The translations under genes were made by a program, and so were the position numbers. Shown here one piece after another: positions 1 through 9,193 of a stretch of DNA of 64,000 bases. The notes under the pieces were generated by a model. The model saw only the letters and a list, made by a program, of their open reading frames with translations. It searched no databases and was not told the origin of the DNA. This DNA is from Rhodobacterales bacterium. GTDB taxonomy: Bacteria > Pseudomonadota > Alphaproteobacteria > Rhizobiales > Stappiaceae. The stretch spans positions 144,539-208,538 of the forward strand of contig VIRH01000088.1 in the NCBI GenBank assembly GCA_008107755.1, given 5' to 3'. Numbering within the stretch: position 1 is the first letter of the stretch; every line of letters starts with the position of its first letter.

Positions 1-116
1 TGGCCGATGTCTTTCGGCGCTACCCGCACATGGATATCTGGGGCGGCTGCTGTGGCACCGGGCACATTCATCTGTCGGAAATCGCCCGTCACCTGCCCCA
101 GCCGGTGCCCGCATGA
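1..116 (+). CDS. Homocysteine S-methyltransferase family protein, C-terminal end only
   Basis: The reading frame enters from the left edge and stops at 114-116, giving the last 37 or so residues. They include WGGCCGTGHIHL, the GGCCGT motif whose two cysteines bind the catalytic zinc in homocysteine/betaine methyltransferases (family knowledge). This zinc activates homocysteine thiolate to accept a methyl group in methionine synthesis. The substrate donor (methionine, methylmethionine, betaine) cannot be told from this fragment. The family is clear from the motif; everything upstream is outside the window. Confidence 0.8.
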   Translation, partial: ADVFRRYPHMDIWGGCCGTGHIHLSEIARHLPQPVPA

Positions 117-240
117 CAGAAGTGCTCATTAACGGCGGACGGCGGGGCTGAGCCCATCCCTCCGCCTTTGCGCCGGCTTCTTGCAATATCACCCCACTGG
201 CCCCAACTCTGCCTTGGTTGCAGAACGAAGGGAGACCACC

Positions 241-558
241 ATGCTGGTGACGACGACGCACACGATCGAGGGCAAGGACCTGGACTACAAGGGGCTGGTG
301 ACAGGGGAAGCGATCCTCGGAGCCAATCTCTTCAAGGATATTTTCGCAGGTATCCGCGACATCGTCGGCGGTCGTTCGGCGGCCTATGAGGAAGAACTCG
401 CCAAGGCCCGACAGATCGCGCTGGATGAAATGTGTGCAAGGGCGCAGGCGCTGGGCGGAAATGCGGTGATCGGCGTCGATCTCGACTACGAGACGGTCGG
501 CCAGAACGGGTCCATGCTGATGGTCAGCGCGACGGGCACGGCCGTCTACGTTCGCTGA
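241..558 (+). CDS. YbjQ/UPF0145 family protein
   Basis: A 105-residue cytosolic protein. It begins [14 protein letters not shown] and carries the family features: a G-E-A-I-LGAN segment, a helix with [13 protein letters not shown], and the [13 protein letters not shown] strand. Members form small homo-oligomeric rings and are labelled heavy-metal-binding-like, but no enzymatic role is established. I chose the ATG at 241 because a good ribosome-binding site (aagggaga) precedes it and the conserved domain begins there; an in-frame ATG at 181 would add 20 poorly conserved residues. It stands alone, convergent with cysteine synthase. Confidence 0.85.
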   Translation: MLVTTTHTIEGKDLDYKGLVTGEAILGANLFKDIFAGIRDIVGGRSAAYEEELAKARQIALDEMCARAQALGGNAVIGVDLDYETVGQNGSMLMVSATGTAVYVR

Positions 559-579
559 TCGATCAAGGACGAAAGCAAA

Positions 580-605
580 CCCGCGGCGCCGGTCGGCCCC
601 GCGGG
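580..605. terminator. GC-rich hairpin between convergent genes
   Basis: CCCGCGG at 580-586 pairs with CCGCGGG at 599-605 around a 12-base loop. It lies between the convergent ends of the YbjQ gene and cysteine synthase, so it could end both transcripts. No T-tract follows, so intrinsic termination is only a suggestion. Confidence 0.35.
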
Positions 606-618
606 ATACGCATTGGCG

Positions 619-1578
619 TCAGAGCCCTTCGAACAGCGCCGTCGAGAGATAACGTTCCGCGAAGGACGGAATGATGATGACGATGTTCTTGCCCGCCATT
701 TCCTCCCGCTGACCGACGCGAATTGCAGCGGTCAGGGCCGCACCGGAGGAAATGCCCACGGGCACGCCCTCTGTTCTCGCGACTTCCCGCGCCATCTCGA
801 AGGCGTCTTCGTTGGAAATCGCCTGGACTTCGTCATAGGCGGCGGTGTTCAGGATGCCCGGCACAAAACCGGCGCCAATCCCCTGGATCTTGTGGGGACC
901 GGGATCGCCGCCCGAAAGAATAGGACTGTCGGTCGGTTCGACGGCAACCACGTGCACGTCCGGCTTGCGCGCCTTCAGCACCTCGGACACGCCGGTGATG
1001 GTACCGCCCGTGCCGATGCCGGAGACGAACACATCGACTGCGCCTTCGGTGTCGTTCCAGATTTCCTCGGCCGTCGTGTTGCGATGGATTTCCGGGTTGG
1101 CGGGGTTCTCGAACTGCTGCGGCATCACCGCGCCGTCGATCTCGCCGAGCAGCTGCTCGGCTCGGGCAATTGCCCCCTTCATGCCTTTCGTTCCCTCGGT
1201 CAGCTCCAGTTCTGCGCCCAGGATCTTGAACATCTTGCGACGCTCGACCGACATGGTCTCGGGCATTACCAGAATGAGGCGATATCCTTTCGCCGCGGCG
1301 ACGAAGGCCAGCGCGATCCCGGTGTTGCCGGAGGTCGGCTCGACAAGGGCGGTCTTGCCCGGCTCGATCCGGCCGTCCTTCTCCATCGCGTCGATCATGG
1401 CGACGCCGATACGGTCCTTGACGCTGGAGATCGGGTTGAAGAACTCGAGCTTGGCGAGCAGGTTGCCCTTCACGCCATGCGCCTTTGCCAGACGATCCAG
1501 CCGGACAATGGGCGTGTTGCCGATGGTCTCGGTAATGGATGAATAGATTTTTCCGCGGCCGCTCGTCTTCATGGTCAT
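619..1578 (-). CDS. cysK: Cysteine synthase A (O-acetylserine sulfhydrylase)
   Basis: A 319-residue PLP enzyme that makes L-cysteine from O-acetylserine and sulfide in the cytosol. The N-terminus has [13 protein letters not shown], followed by [11 protein letters not shown] with the PLP-binding lysine, [11 protein letters not shown] for substrate carboxylate binding, and a glycine-rich phosphate loop [10 protein letters not shown]. Length matches CysK. The start at 1578 has a GGGAG ribosome-binding site; a second ATG six bases in is also possible. It is transcribed as a single gene. CysK and CysM are similar, but the loop and length fit CysK better. Confidence 0.93.
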   Translation of the reverse strand: MTMKTSGRGKIYSSITETIGNTPIVRLDRLAKAHGVKGNLLAKLEFFNPISSVKDRIGVAMIDAMEKDGRIEPGKTALVEPTSGNTGIALAFVAAAKGYRLILVMPETMSVERRKMFKILGAELELTEGTKGMKGAIARAEQLLGEIDGAVMPQQFENPANPEIHRNTTAEEIWNDTEGAVDVFVSGIGTGGTITGVSEVLKARKPDVHVVAVEPTDSPILSGGDPGPHKIQGIGAGFVPGILNTAAYDEVQAISNEDAFEMAREVARTEGVPVGISSGAALTAAIRVGQREEMAGKNIVIIIPSFAERYLSTALFEGL

Positions 1579-1717
1579 CTCAATCTCCCATATTGGCCGG
1601 TCAGGCAGAGCGCCGGCTTATTGCTTATCGGGGTCAAGATAATACGGCGGCGGTCAAGTTTTAAGGCTTTTGAATGCCTTTGATGGCGAGGCGCGGAAAC
1701 CTTTTTCCAGAAATGCA

Positions 1718-2377
1718 CTAGCTCTTGGAAAAGAGAAGATCCGGTAATTCGTCCATCGTTTCGAACAGGATGCCACCAGCAGCCCGCAGTGCGTCGCGGT
1801 CGCAGGACGGATCCTCGACAAAGGCATAGACGCGCATGCCTGCGGCACTTGCGGCCTTGACCCCGGGGACGCTGTCCTCGATGACGACGCAGGTCTCCGG
1901 CGGATGGCCCATCCCCTTGGCAGCCAGCAGGAAAACATCGGGCGCCGGCTTGCCATGTGCGCAATCCTGCGCCGAGTAGAGCCTGTCCTTCAGTCGCGGC
2001 AAAAGGCCCGAACTGCCAAGCGTCGTATGCATCTTTTCGTATTTGCCCGACGATCCGACGCAGTAGGGCACGCCGCGCCTGTCCAGGTCGTCCAGGACGG
2101 CCTCGATGCCGTCAACTGCCGACACGCCCGCCTCGAACGCTTCCAGATCGCGCAAACGTACCTGATCGGGCCAATCAGCAGGCAGGGTCTTGCCGGTCAG
2201 CTCTTCCACCATGCCCAGGATGCTCTCCAGCGTACGGCCCATGAAGCGCTGCTGGCATTCGGGACCGGTAATCGGATGGCCAAGCTCGGTGATGAGAGTG
2301 GCCATCGTCTGGTTGGCCAGCCGCTCCGTGTCCACGAGGACGCCGTCGCAATCGAAGATGACGAGACTGGGGATCAT
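1718..2377 (-). CDS. HAD superfamily hydrolase, subfamily IA
   Basis: A 219-residue cytosolic phosphatase-type protein. Motif I is VIFDCDGVLVDTE near residue 10, giving the nucleophilic and acid/base aspartates. Motif II is the serine in CVGSSGKYEKM, motif III the lysine in AHGKPAPDVFLLAA, and motif IV VIEDSVPGVKAA. The helical cap lies between motifs I and II. The pattern is that of beta-phosphoglucomutase or sugar-phosphatase-like enzymes, with no residue that fixes the substrate. It lies just upstream of cysK on the same strand but with about 140 bases between. Confidence 0.85.
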   Translation of the reverse strand: MIPSLVIFDCDGVLVDTERLANQTMATLITELGHPITGPECQQRFMGRTLESILGMVEELTGKTLPADWPDQVRLRDLEAFEAGVSAVDGIEAVLDDLDRRGVPYCVGSSGKYEKMHTTLGSSGLLPRLKDRLYSAQDCAHGKPAPDVFLLAAKGMGHPPETCVVIEDSVPGVKAASAAGMRVYAFVEDPSCDRDALRAAGGILFETMDELPDLLFSKS

Positions 2378-2435
2378 TGTTCCGCCTGATGATGTGGCCT
2401 GAATACGCCGCGTTTCGGGGATCGCGACAGATGCG

Positions 2436-2894
2436 TCAGTTGCTGCCGGTCGAACCGAAGCCGCCGGTGCCGCGGGTGGTGTCCGAGAGCGTTCCGACTT
2501 CTTGGATGGATGCCTGAAGAACCGGCGCGATCACCATCTGCGCAATGCGGTCGCCCCGACTGATCCGGAAGGGGTCCTGTCCCAGGTTGATCAGGATCAC
2601 CTTCACCTCGCCGCGATAGTCGGCATCGATCGTGCCCGGCGTGTTCAACACGGTGACGCCGTTCTTCGCCGCAAGCCCGGAGCGCGGGCGCACCTGCGCC
2701 TCGTAGCCTGCCGGCAGGGCCATGGCGAGCCCGGTCGGAACCAGCGCGCGCTCGCCCGGCGCGAGTTCCACCGGCGCGTCCACTGCGGCCAGAAGATCGA
2801 GGCCGGCGGCAAGCTCGCTCTGATAGGCGGGCAGCGGCAGGTCGCGGCCATGGTCCAGACGTTTGAATTCAAGGGTAACGGTCATGACGGGCAT
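2436..2894 (-). CDS. dut: Deoxyuridine 5'-triphosphate nucleotidohydrolase (dUTPase)
   Basis: A 152-residue trimeric dUTPase that hydrolyses dUTP to dUMP and pyrophosphate, keeping uracil out of DNA and feeding thymidylate synthesis. Conserved motifs appear in order: AGLDLLAA (motif 1), [11 protein letters not shown] (motif 2), [14 protein letters not shown] (motif 3 with catalytic Asp), RGDRIAQMV (motif 4) and the C-terminal glycine-rich [10 protein letters not shown] (motif 5). The frame stays open 81 codons upstream, but conservation and length place the start at 2894 or the ATG at 2885. Confidence 0.93.
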   Translation of the reverse strand: MPVMTVTLEFKRLDHGRDLPLPAYQSELAAGLDLLAAVDAPVELAPGERALVPTGLAMALPAGYEAQVRPRSGLAAKNGVTVLNTPGTIDADYRGEVKVILINLGQDPFRISRGDRIAQMVIAPVLQASIQEVGTLSDTTRGTGGFGSTGSN

Positions 2895-3115
2895 CCGGAA
2901 AATCGTATCGAGAACCCGGCCGAAGGACGATATTCGACCGGCTCTGTCAAGGTGAGGCTGGGCTCGGCCGGTTCCCGGCCATGCCCTCACGGAAAATCCG
3001 TATGGCCCTGTCACAACGGGAAATCGCGGAGAGCCGAAGCGTTTACTTGCAGTCGAGGGCATCTCCTGAAACACTCCGCGATTATTGTGGATGCGCAAGA
3101 TGGGAGAAATAAGAC

Positions 3116-3535
3116 ATGAGACGACTGATACTGGCACTTTCCGCGGGCTTGATGATCGCCGCCGTCGCGCCGGCCGGGGCGCAGACGGTCGGCTTCGCCG
3201 AAGCTATCAAGATGCTCTCTGCAAGCTGCGGCAAGGACATCGAGACCTACTGCAAATCCGCGACGCTTGCGAATAACGGCATCACTCAGTGCCTTGAACA
3301 GAACCAGTCCAAGGTTTCGCAGAAATGCAACGCCGACAGGATCGTCGTGATTTCGCTGATCCAGGAACGTCTGGCCGCCCAGGCTGCCGCTCCCAAGGAG
3401 TGCGAGCGAGACGCCCGCCAGTACTGCAAGGGCGTCGCGCCGGGAGCGGGCCACCTGCTGCGGTGCCTTCTGAAGGCGGAGCCCTCTGTCAGCAAGAAGT
3501 GCAACACCGCAATTGATCTGGCCGGATATCGCTGA
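3116..3535 (+). CDS. Exported cysteine-rich repeat protein
   Basis: A 139-residue protein with a clear signal peptide (cleavage probably after APAGA). The mature part has two similar units, each with four cysteines: [10 protein letters not shown]...QCLEQ...KC, then [11 protein letters not shown]...RCLLK...KC. This spacing matches the cysteine-rich GLG1-type repeat found in small alphaproteobacterial exported proteins, so disulfides in the periplasm are likely. No function is established. It starts after a GGGAGA site and is followed 17 bases later by an OmpA-domain gene, suggesting an envelope operon. Confidence 0.75.
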   Translation: MRRLILALSAGLMIAAVAPAGAQTVGFAEAIKMLSASCGKDIETYCKSATLANNGITQCLEQNQSKVSQKCNADRIVVISLIQERLAAQAAAPKECERDARQYCKGVAPGAGHLLRCLLKAEPSVSKKCNTAIDLAGYR

Positions 3536-3552
3536 GCCTGGGGGAGAAAACC

Positions 3553-4137
3553 ATGATGAAAAAAACATTTCTGGCCGCAGTTTCGGCCGCATTCATTCTT
3601 GTTCCGGCGACCGGTGCGCTCGCGCAGACCAAGCTGACACGCAACGAGATCATCAATTCCCTGCAGGGGGCGCAGACGGAAGTCAACATCAGCGCGGACG
3701 AGTTGCAGAAGGCGGCCATCGAGAACATCGAGAAGTACCCAGGCGCCAACGCGCCGCAATCGCTGCCGCTGGCCGACAAGCTGGCATCGCTCCGGCAGTT
3801 CAACCTCGAAATCACCTTCGCTTTCGATTCCGCGCGCATCAAGCCGGAGTCCTATGAAACCGTCGGGCTGATAGCCGATGCCCTGCACACACCCTATCTG
3901 CAGGGCCAGACGTTCTTCATCGTCGGCCACACGGATGCGAAAGGGCCCCGGGAGTATAACCTCGAACTGTCCCGCAAGCGTGCGGAAGCGGTGCGCGAAG
4001 CACTCGTCACCACCTTTCGGGTACCCGGGCAGTATCTCTTCGCGGTCGGCCTCGGTGAGGAACAGCTCCGCGATCCCTCAAATCCCGACGCTGCCGTCAA
4101 CAGGCGCGTCCAGCTGATCAATATCGGCTACAAGTAA
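3553..4137 (+). CDS. OmpA-family peptidoglycan-binding protein
   Basis: A 194-residue exported protein: signal peptide ending ATGALAQ, a linker of about 70 residues, then an OmpA C-terminal domain from about residue 85. The domain shows FAFDSARIKPES, VGHTDAKGPREYN and LSRKRAEAVREAL, which carry the Asp and Arg that bind meso-diaminopimelate in this fold. There is no lipobox and no beta-barrel, so it is probably a periplasmic protein tethered by peptidoglycan. It shares a transcript with the upstream cysteine-rich protein. Confidence 0.82.
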   Translation: MMKKTFLAAVSAAFILVPATGALAQTKLTRNEIINSLQGAQTEVNISADELQKAAIENIEKYPGANAPQSLPLADKLASLRQFNLEITFAFDSARIKPESYETVGLIADALHTPYLQGQTFFIVGHTDAKGPREYNLELSRKRAEAVREALVTTFRVPGQYLFAVGLGEEQLRDPSNPDAAVNRRVQLINIGYK

Positions 4138-4148
4138 GACCATCGATC

Positions 4149-4178
4149 AGGCCCGTCTCATATTATCGGGTCGGGCCT
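4149..4178 (+). terminator. Hairpin after the OmpA-domain gene
   Basis: AGGCCCG at 4149-4155 pairs with CGGGCCT at 4172-4178, 11 bases after the OmpA-gene stop. A short T-run (ATTTTTGAT) follows about 10 bases later. This is a plausible but loose intrinsic terminator. Confidence 0.5.
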
Positions 4179-4304
4179 AATCGTGCGATTTTTGATCTAT
4201 TGTTCACCTTGTTTGAACGAGCCTTCTCAAAGAATGGGCCTAATGTTTCGGCCGGTGGTGCTTATTCTCACAGGAACACTGGATCAGAAACGGGAGCGGC
4301 CACG

Positions 4305-5093
4305 ATGCCGGAACATCTTCCCAGCATAGCACCTGTCTTTTTTGCCCACGGAGCGCCGACGCTGGCGGTCGAGGACACGCCGGCGAGCAGGTTCCTGAAA
4401 TCCTTCGCCTCGGATCAGGCCAGGCCGGAAGCGATTGTCATACTGTCGGCCCATTGGGAGACCGACAGGCTGAAACTCTCCGCGCCCGGAAAATTGCGCA
4501 CCTATCACGATTTCGGCGGCTTTCCGCGCGAACTCTACGAGATTTCCTACCCCGCCCAAGCGGATCAGGATCACGTCAACGCCGTCGCGCGGCTTTTGAA
4601 AGCAGCAGGCCATGATGTCGAGCTCGACAGCCACTGGGGGCTCGATCACGGCGCGTGGGTGCCGCTCTCCCTCGCCTATCCCGCAGCCGACATTCCGGTG
4701 ATCGCCCTGTCGCTGCCCCATGACAGCACAGCCCGGTCGCTCTATGAGCTCGGGCGAGCCCTTTCACCGCTCAAGGACCAGGGCATCCTGATCGCCGGCT
4801 CCGGCAGCACCACGCATAATTTGCGGGAAATTCGCCCCCAGGGCTCGGAGCCGCCGACATGGGCAACCGGTTTCGACCGGTGGTTGGACGAAGGTCTGGA
4901 GACAGGAACGGCGGATTACTTCGCCGATCTTGAAGCGGCACCGGACTTTCGCCGGACCCATCCGACCGAGGAGCATCTCCTGCCGCTGTTCTTCGCCTAT
5001 GGCGCCGGGGGGGCGGATGCGCAGGTACAGCTCGTTCACCGCAGTTACGAATACGGCTCGTTGAGCATGAGCTACTACCGCTTCGCGCAGTGA
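4305..5093 (+). CDS. DODA-type extradiol aromatic ring-opening dioxygenase (YgiD-like)
   Basis: A 262-residue class III extradiol dioxygenase of the 4,5-DOPA dioxygenase/YgiD type. Likely iron ligands are the histidines in PVFFAHGAPT and VILSAHWET and in the WGLDHGAWVPL segment; the C-terminal half contains GSGSTTHNL. These enzymes use non-heme Fe(II) and O2 to cleave catechol rings; the physiological substrate here is unknown. The ATG at 4305 follows a CGGGAGCGG site and begins the conserved domain; an upstream in-frame start at 4200 would add unconserved residues. Convergent with coaBC. Confidence 0.85.
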   Translation: MPEHLPSIAPVFFAHGAPTLAVEDTPASRFLKSFASDQARPEAIVILSAHWETDRLKLSAPGKLRTYHDFGGFPRELYEISYPAQADQDHVNAVARLLKAAGHDVELDSHWGLDHGAWVPLSLAYPAADIPVIALSLPHDSTARSLYELGRALSPLKDQGILIAGSGSTTHNLREIRPQGSEPPTWATGFDRWLDEGLETGTADYFADLEAAPDFRRTHPTEEHLLPLFFAYGAGGADAQVQLVHRSYEYGSLSMSYYRFAQ

Positions 5094-5108
5094 TCGGGGC
5101 CGAGGCCG

Positions 5109-6338
5109 TCAGCTTCTGGCGGCCAGAGCCTCGGCTGCGCGCGTGATGATCCGGCGGGCGACCTCGGTCTTTCCCATTTCCGGCCAGTCCTCGATACCGT
5201 CGCGGCTGACGAGGCGGATGGTGTTTGCATCGCCGCCCATGATGCCGGTTGCGGGGCTGACATCATTCGCTAGGATCCAGTCCGCATTCTTGCGCTCCAG
5301 TTTTCCAAGCGCATTGGCGACCAGGTCCTGCGTTTCCGCGGCAAAACCGATCAGAACCGAGGGTCTCAATTTGGGGTCATGACCGACGGTCGACAGGATG
5401 TCGGGATTTTCCTCCAGCTCCAGCGCCGGCGGCTTGCCGTTTCTGTCCTTCTTGATTTTCTGCGCGCCGGCCGAAGCGACCCGCCAGTCGGCGACGGCGG
5501 CCGCCATGATCGCGATATCCGCCGGCAGCGCGGATTCGACCGCCTTCAGCATTTCCGCAGCCGATTCCACATGGACGACATCAACGTTTTCCGGGTCGGG
5601 CAGCGAAACGGGGCCGGCCACCAGCGTGACGCGGGCGCCTGCCTCCGCGGCGGCTTGTGCCAGGGCATAGCCCTGCTTGCCGGAGGACCTGTTGGCGATG
5701 TAACGCACCGGGTCGATCGGCTCGTGGGTTGGCCCGGCGGTGATCAACACATGCCGGCCGGCAAGGGGCCGGTCACGCGTCTGCTGCGCGGTATTCCGGA
5801 AGATGGCCGCCGCAGCTGCCGCGATATCCAGCGGCTCGCTCATGCGGCCGACCCCGGCCTCGCCCCGCTCGGCCATCTCGCCCGATGCCGGACCGCAGAA
5901 GACGACACCTCGGTCCTTCAACGTTTCGACATTGCGCGCTGTCGCCGGGTCCTGCCACATCTTCGGGTTCATCGCCGGGGCTGCCAGAACGGGCTTGTCG
6001 GTTGCCAGCAGGATCGATGTCGCCAGGTCATCGGCAATGCCGAGCGCGAATTTTGCCAGAAGGTTTGCGGTTGCCGGCGCGATCAGGACGAGGTCATGGT
6101 CCCGCGCGAGGCGGATATGGCCCACGTCATGCTCGGCCTGCCGGTCGAAGAGATCGGTAAAGACCGTTTCGGCGGAAAGCGCCCCGACCGCGAGCGGCGT
6201 GATGAATTCCTGCGCGCCGGACGTCATCACCGGGATCACCCGCGCGCCGCGTTCCTTCAGCCGCCGGATCAGGTCCAGTGACTTGTACGCGGCTATTCCG
6301 CCGCTGATGATCAGGACGATTTCCTTGCCGTTCAGCAT
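5109..6338 (-). CDS. coaBC: Bifunctional phosphopantothenoylcysteine decarboxylase / phosphopantothenate-cysteine ligase
   Basis: A 409-residue enzyme for two consecutive steps of coenzyme A synthesis: CTP-dependent joining of cysteine to 4'-phosphopantothenate, then FMN-dependent decarboxylation. The N-terminal flavoprotein domain has IVLIISGGIAAYKS, a GHIRLARDHD segment with the active-site His, LIAPATANLLAKFA and the AMNPKMW motif. The CoaB domain from about residue 190 has HVLITAGPTHEPIDPVRYI and SSGKQGYALA. Full-length and ordinary. Confidence 0.95.
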   Translation of the reverse strand: MLNGKEIVLIISGGIAAYKSLDLIRRLKERGARVIPVMTSGAQEFITPLAVGALSAETVFTDLFDRQAEHDVGHIRLARDHDLVLIAPATANLLAKFALGIADDLATSILLATDKPVLAAPAMNPKMWQDPATARNVETLKDRGVVFCGPASGEMAERGEAGVGRMSEPLDIAAAAAAIFRNTAQQTRDRPLAGRHVLITAGPTHEPIDPVRYIANRSSGKQGYALAQAAAEAGARVTLVAGPVSLPDPENVDVVHVESAAEMLKAVESALPADIAIMAAAVADWRVASAGAQKIKKDRNGKPPALELEENPDILSTVGHDPKLRPSVLIGFAAETQDLVANALGKLERKNADWILANDVSPATGIMGGDANTIRLVSRDGIEDWPEMGKTEVARRIITRAAEALAARS

Positions 6339-6373
6339 GTCAACGCCTCACTCCCTGCCGGTGGCGATGATAC

Positions 6374-7576
6374 TCAGAAACCCGTCCGGAAGTCCCGCGG
6401 AGCGGGGGAAATGACCTGCACGCCGCGTCCGGTCACCTGATAGACCGCGAGCCCGCGCTGGTTGAGGCCATTGGATTGGAAGCGGAACAATCCGTCAATG
6501 CCGATAAAGCCGTCACGATTGGTCAGGATGCTTTGCTGGAAACGTTGCTGTCCGGCGGACCGGATGAGACCGGCCGCAAGCGTGACGCCGTCGTAGACGA
6601 GGCTGGCATTGCGCGGCGGCTGCGAGCCGTAGGTCTCCTGATAGCGCTGGGCGAAGGCCTGAAAGCCCTTTCCCTCGGGGCCGGCGAACCAGGCGCCTGC
6701 CAGCACCGGGTTGCTGGTGATCTGATTGCTGTCCCACTGGCCGGAGCCGAGCATCTTGACGTTGCCGAGGTTGGTACCCTGGCTGACCAGGGTCTGCACC
6801 ACGGTTGCCGGCACGCCTCCCCCTTCGGGCACGAACAGGGCATCGATATTCGGAATGACGGATTTGAGGGCAGCCGTCTTGGCGACCAGATCCGACGTAT
6901 CCGATCCGTTCAGCTTGTAGCGCTGGATGGTGGCGATGCGGCCGGCACCGCGCCCGACTACCTGTCGGAAAGCTGCTTCCACCACGGCCCCGTAGGCCCC
7001 TTCGGGAATAAGGGCTGCGTAGGAGGATTTCTTCTGGCTGTTGGCGTAGCCGATCGTGCGCTTGACGTCGGTTTCCGGCAGGAAGCTCAAAAGATAGACG
7101 CCGCGCGTCGCGACCGAGGTATCGGTCGAGAAGGCGATGACCGGCACGCCGGTTGCCCGCGCCGCGGTCGCCGCGCCGGAAACGGCAGCGGAGAAGACCG
7201 GGCCGAGGATCAGTTCCGCACCTTCGGAAATGGCCGCCTGTGCGGCCGCACGTCCGCCCTCTGACGTGCCGCCGGTGTCTTTCACCAGCAGCTGCACATC
7301 CGCGTTCGGAAAGTTCTGCAGTGCGAGGGCTGCGGAATTCTTGAACACGGTGCCGATGCCGCTGTTACCGGTCAGCGGCAGCAGCAGACCGACGCGCACG
7401 CCCCCGGTTCCGATGACCTCGCCCGCGACCGTGGGCTGCACGGTAGGCTGGATCTGCTCGCCAGGCAGGGAGCCGAGCGATGAGCCCATGCAGCCGGCCA
7501 GCAGCAATGTGCTGGCGCCCGCGAAAGCCGATTTCAAGAAAACCCGTCTGCGATGTTGCACGTCGCTGCCCCGCAT
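6374..7576 (-). CDS. Penicillin-binding protein activator / LpoA-like lipoprotein
   Basis: A 400-residue lipoprotein. The N-terminus has basic residues, then a hydrophobic stretch ending in the lipobox LLAGC (cysteine near residue 29). The rest is a periplasmic-binding-protein type 1 fold (VGLLLPLTGNSGIG, AELILGPVFSAAV, VPVIAFSTD, GFIGIDGLFRF), as in the LppC/LpoA family and branched-chain amino acid receptors. Alphaproteobacterial versions commonly lie divergent from rsmI, as here, and are annotated as penicillin-binding protein activators. A role in peptidoglycan synthesis is inferred by family, not shown. Confidence 0.8.
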   Translation of the reverse strand: MRGSDVQHRRRVFLKSAFAGASTLLLAGCMGSSLGSLPGEQIQPTVQPTVAGEVIGTGGVRVGLLLPLTGNSGIGTVFKNSAALALQNFPNADVQLLVKDTGGTSEGGRAAAQAAISEGAELILGPVFSAAVSGAATAARATGVPVIAFSTDTSVATRGVYLLSFLPETDVKRTIGYANSQKKSSYAALIPEGAYGAVVEAAFRQVVGRGAGRIATIQRYKLNGSDTSDLVAKTAALKSVIPNIDALFVPEGGGVPATVVQTLVSQGTNLGNVKMLGSGQWDSNQITSNPVLAGAWFAGPEGKGFQAFAQRYQETYGSQPPRNASLVYDGVTLAAGLIRSAGQQRFQQSILTNRDGFIGIDGLFRFQSNGLNQRGLAVYQVTGRGVQVISPAPRDFRTGF

Positions 7577-7775
7577 TGCACTGCCATGTCCGTCTGTACG
7601 ATCTTTTCCAAAGACTTACGTTTTCACCGTGGATATGTCCAGTTTCGGCGGCGTTTAGATGGCCCGTCCGATGCATCAGCGGTGGATTTGCCTTGCATGG
7701 GTCGTCCTCAGCGGTTAGCGCAGAAGGAAAGGACAGGGCCACCAGACCGGCCCGACCGGTGCGAAAGGACGTTTC

Positions 7776-8690
7776 ATGGGCGCCGATACGCCTGCGGCAA
7801 ACGGGGGCAAGAACCGCTACAGCCTGTCAGAGCATGCCTTCACCGCGCCCAATCTGGAGCCGGCGCTCTATATCGTGTCGACCCCGATCGGCAATCTCGG
7901 CGACATGACGGTGCGGGGACTGGAAACCCTGGCCGCCGCTGGCCTCATTGCCTGCGAGGACACCCGCGTCACCGCAACGCTGACACACAAGTTCGGTCTC
8001 AAGACGCCGCTGCTGGCCTATCACGAGCACAATGCCGACAGGCAGCGGCCCCGGCTCCTCGCCGAACTGGCGGAGGGCCGGGCGGTGGCGCTCGTCTCCG
8101 ACGCCGGGACCCCGCTAGTGTCCGACCCAGGCTACAGGTTGGTGCGCGACGTTGTCGCGGAAGGATTCAAGGTCATCCCGATCCCCGGTGCCTCGGCGCC
8201 GCTGGCCGGCCTCGTCGCCTCGGGTCTTCCGAGCGACACGGTGCTGTTCGCCGGGTTCCTGCCGCAAAAGGGCGGTCCCAAGACGCGCCGGCTGGAAGAG
8301 CTGGCTTCCGTGCCTGCCACGCTTATCTTCTTCGAGTCGCCTCACCGGACCGGGGCAACGCTTCAACTCATGTCGGAGGTTCTGGGCACCGATCGCGAGG
8401 CGGTCGTCGCACGCGAACTGACAAAGCGTTTCGAGACCTTTGTTCGCGGCACGCTGGCCGAGCTCGCCGACCGCTTCGCAGACACCCAGGTGAAGGGTGA
8501 GATCGTCATTCTCGTTGCGCCCCCGGAGGAAAGACCGGAGGCTGAGGCGGGCGATCTCGATGCCCTGCTGCGGGAAGCTCTGGCCGAAATGCCCGTCAGC
8601 GCCGCTGCCAAGAAAGTGTCGAAGGCGACGGGCCTGGAGCGAAACGAGGTCTACCGGAGAGCGCTGGACCTTAAGGGCGCTGCCGACTGA
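7776..8690 (+). CDS. rsmI: 16S rRNA (cytidine(1402)-2'-O)-methyltransferase
   Basis: A 304-residue SAM-dependent methyltransferase that modifies the ribose of C1402 in the decoding centre. It has the tetrapyrrole-methylase fold: ALYIVSTPIGNLGDMT at the start, ACEDTRVTATL, LVSDAGTPLVSDPGYRLV and FFESPHRTGATL. A GAAAGGA site precedes the ATG. The stop overlaps the yraN start by one base, giving translational coupling. The rsmI-yraN-gshB order is common in Hyphomicrobiales. Confidence 0.94.
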   Translation: MGADTPAANGGKNRYSLSEHAFTAPNLEPALYIVSTPIGNLGDMTVRGLETLAAAGLIACEDTRVTATLTHKFGLKTPLLAYHEHNADRQRPRLLAELAEGRAVALVSDAGTPLVSDPGYRLVRDVVAEGFKVIPIPGASAPLAGLVASGLPSDTVLFAGFLPQKGGPKTRRLEELASVPATLIFFESPHRTGATLQLMSEVLGTDREAVVARELTKRFETFVRGTLAELADRFADTQVKGEIVILVAPPEERPEAEAGDLDALLREALAEMPVSAAAKKVSKATGLERNEVYRRALDLKGAAD

Positions 8691-9076
8691 TGGCGGACCG
8701 CGGCTCTGCGGACAGGGAGGCGCGTCGCCGCGCTCATTCCCTTGGACTATCGGCCGAAACCCGGGCAGCCTGGTATCTGCGGCTCACCGGCTGGCGTATC
8801 CTGAAGCGCCGCTACAAGACGAAGGCGGGCGAAATCGACCTGATCGCAAAGCGGCGGAAGACGGTGGCCTTCATCGAGGTCAAGGCCAGAAAATCCCGCG
8901 CCGCCGGTCTGGAAGCCGTCACCCCGGCCAGCCGGAGGCGCATTTCCCGCGCCGCGAGGATCTTCGTTGCCGAACACCCGAAGGCCGGCTTTTTCACCCT
9001 GCGCTTCGACGTGGTCGTCGTCCGTCCCTGGGCTCTCCCGGAAAAGATCGAGAACGCTTTCGAGGCCTGGGAGTAA
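8690..9076 (+). CDS. yraN: YraN/UPF0102 family putative endonuclease-fold protein
   Basis: A 128-residue protein with the restriction endonuclease-like core of the family: GLSAETRAAWYL near the start, then GWRILKRRYKTKAGEIDLIAK and VAFIEVKAR, which together give the E-x(n)-D-x(n)-ExK pattern of PD-(D/E)XK nucleases. No enzymatic activity has been firmly established for the family. It overlaps rsmI by one base and precedes gshB. Confidence 0.9.
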   Translation: MADRGSADREARRRAHSLGLSAETRAAWYLRLTGWRILKRRYKTKAGEIDLIAKRRKTVAFIEVKARKSRAAGLEAVTPASRRRISRAARIFVAEHPKAGFFTLRFDVVVVRPWALPEKIENAFEAWE

Positions 9077-9193
9077 CTGTCGCGAAGACCGGGCCTTGCC
9101 CCCTCTGGACAAAGGCTGCACGGCACCGCATATCTGGACCAACCGTTCTGAAATCCCACAGCGCTTCAAAAGCGCCCCGCCGGGAGGTGCCTC

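Noticed and set aside
619..1578. Cysteine synthase as part of a novel sulfur cluster
   Set aside because: Neighbours are unrelated housekeeping genes and the enzyme is ordinary in all motifs.
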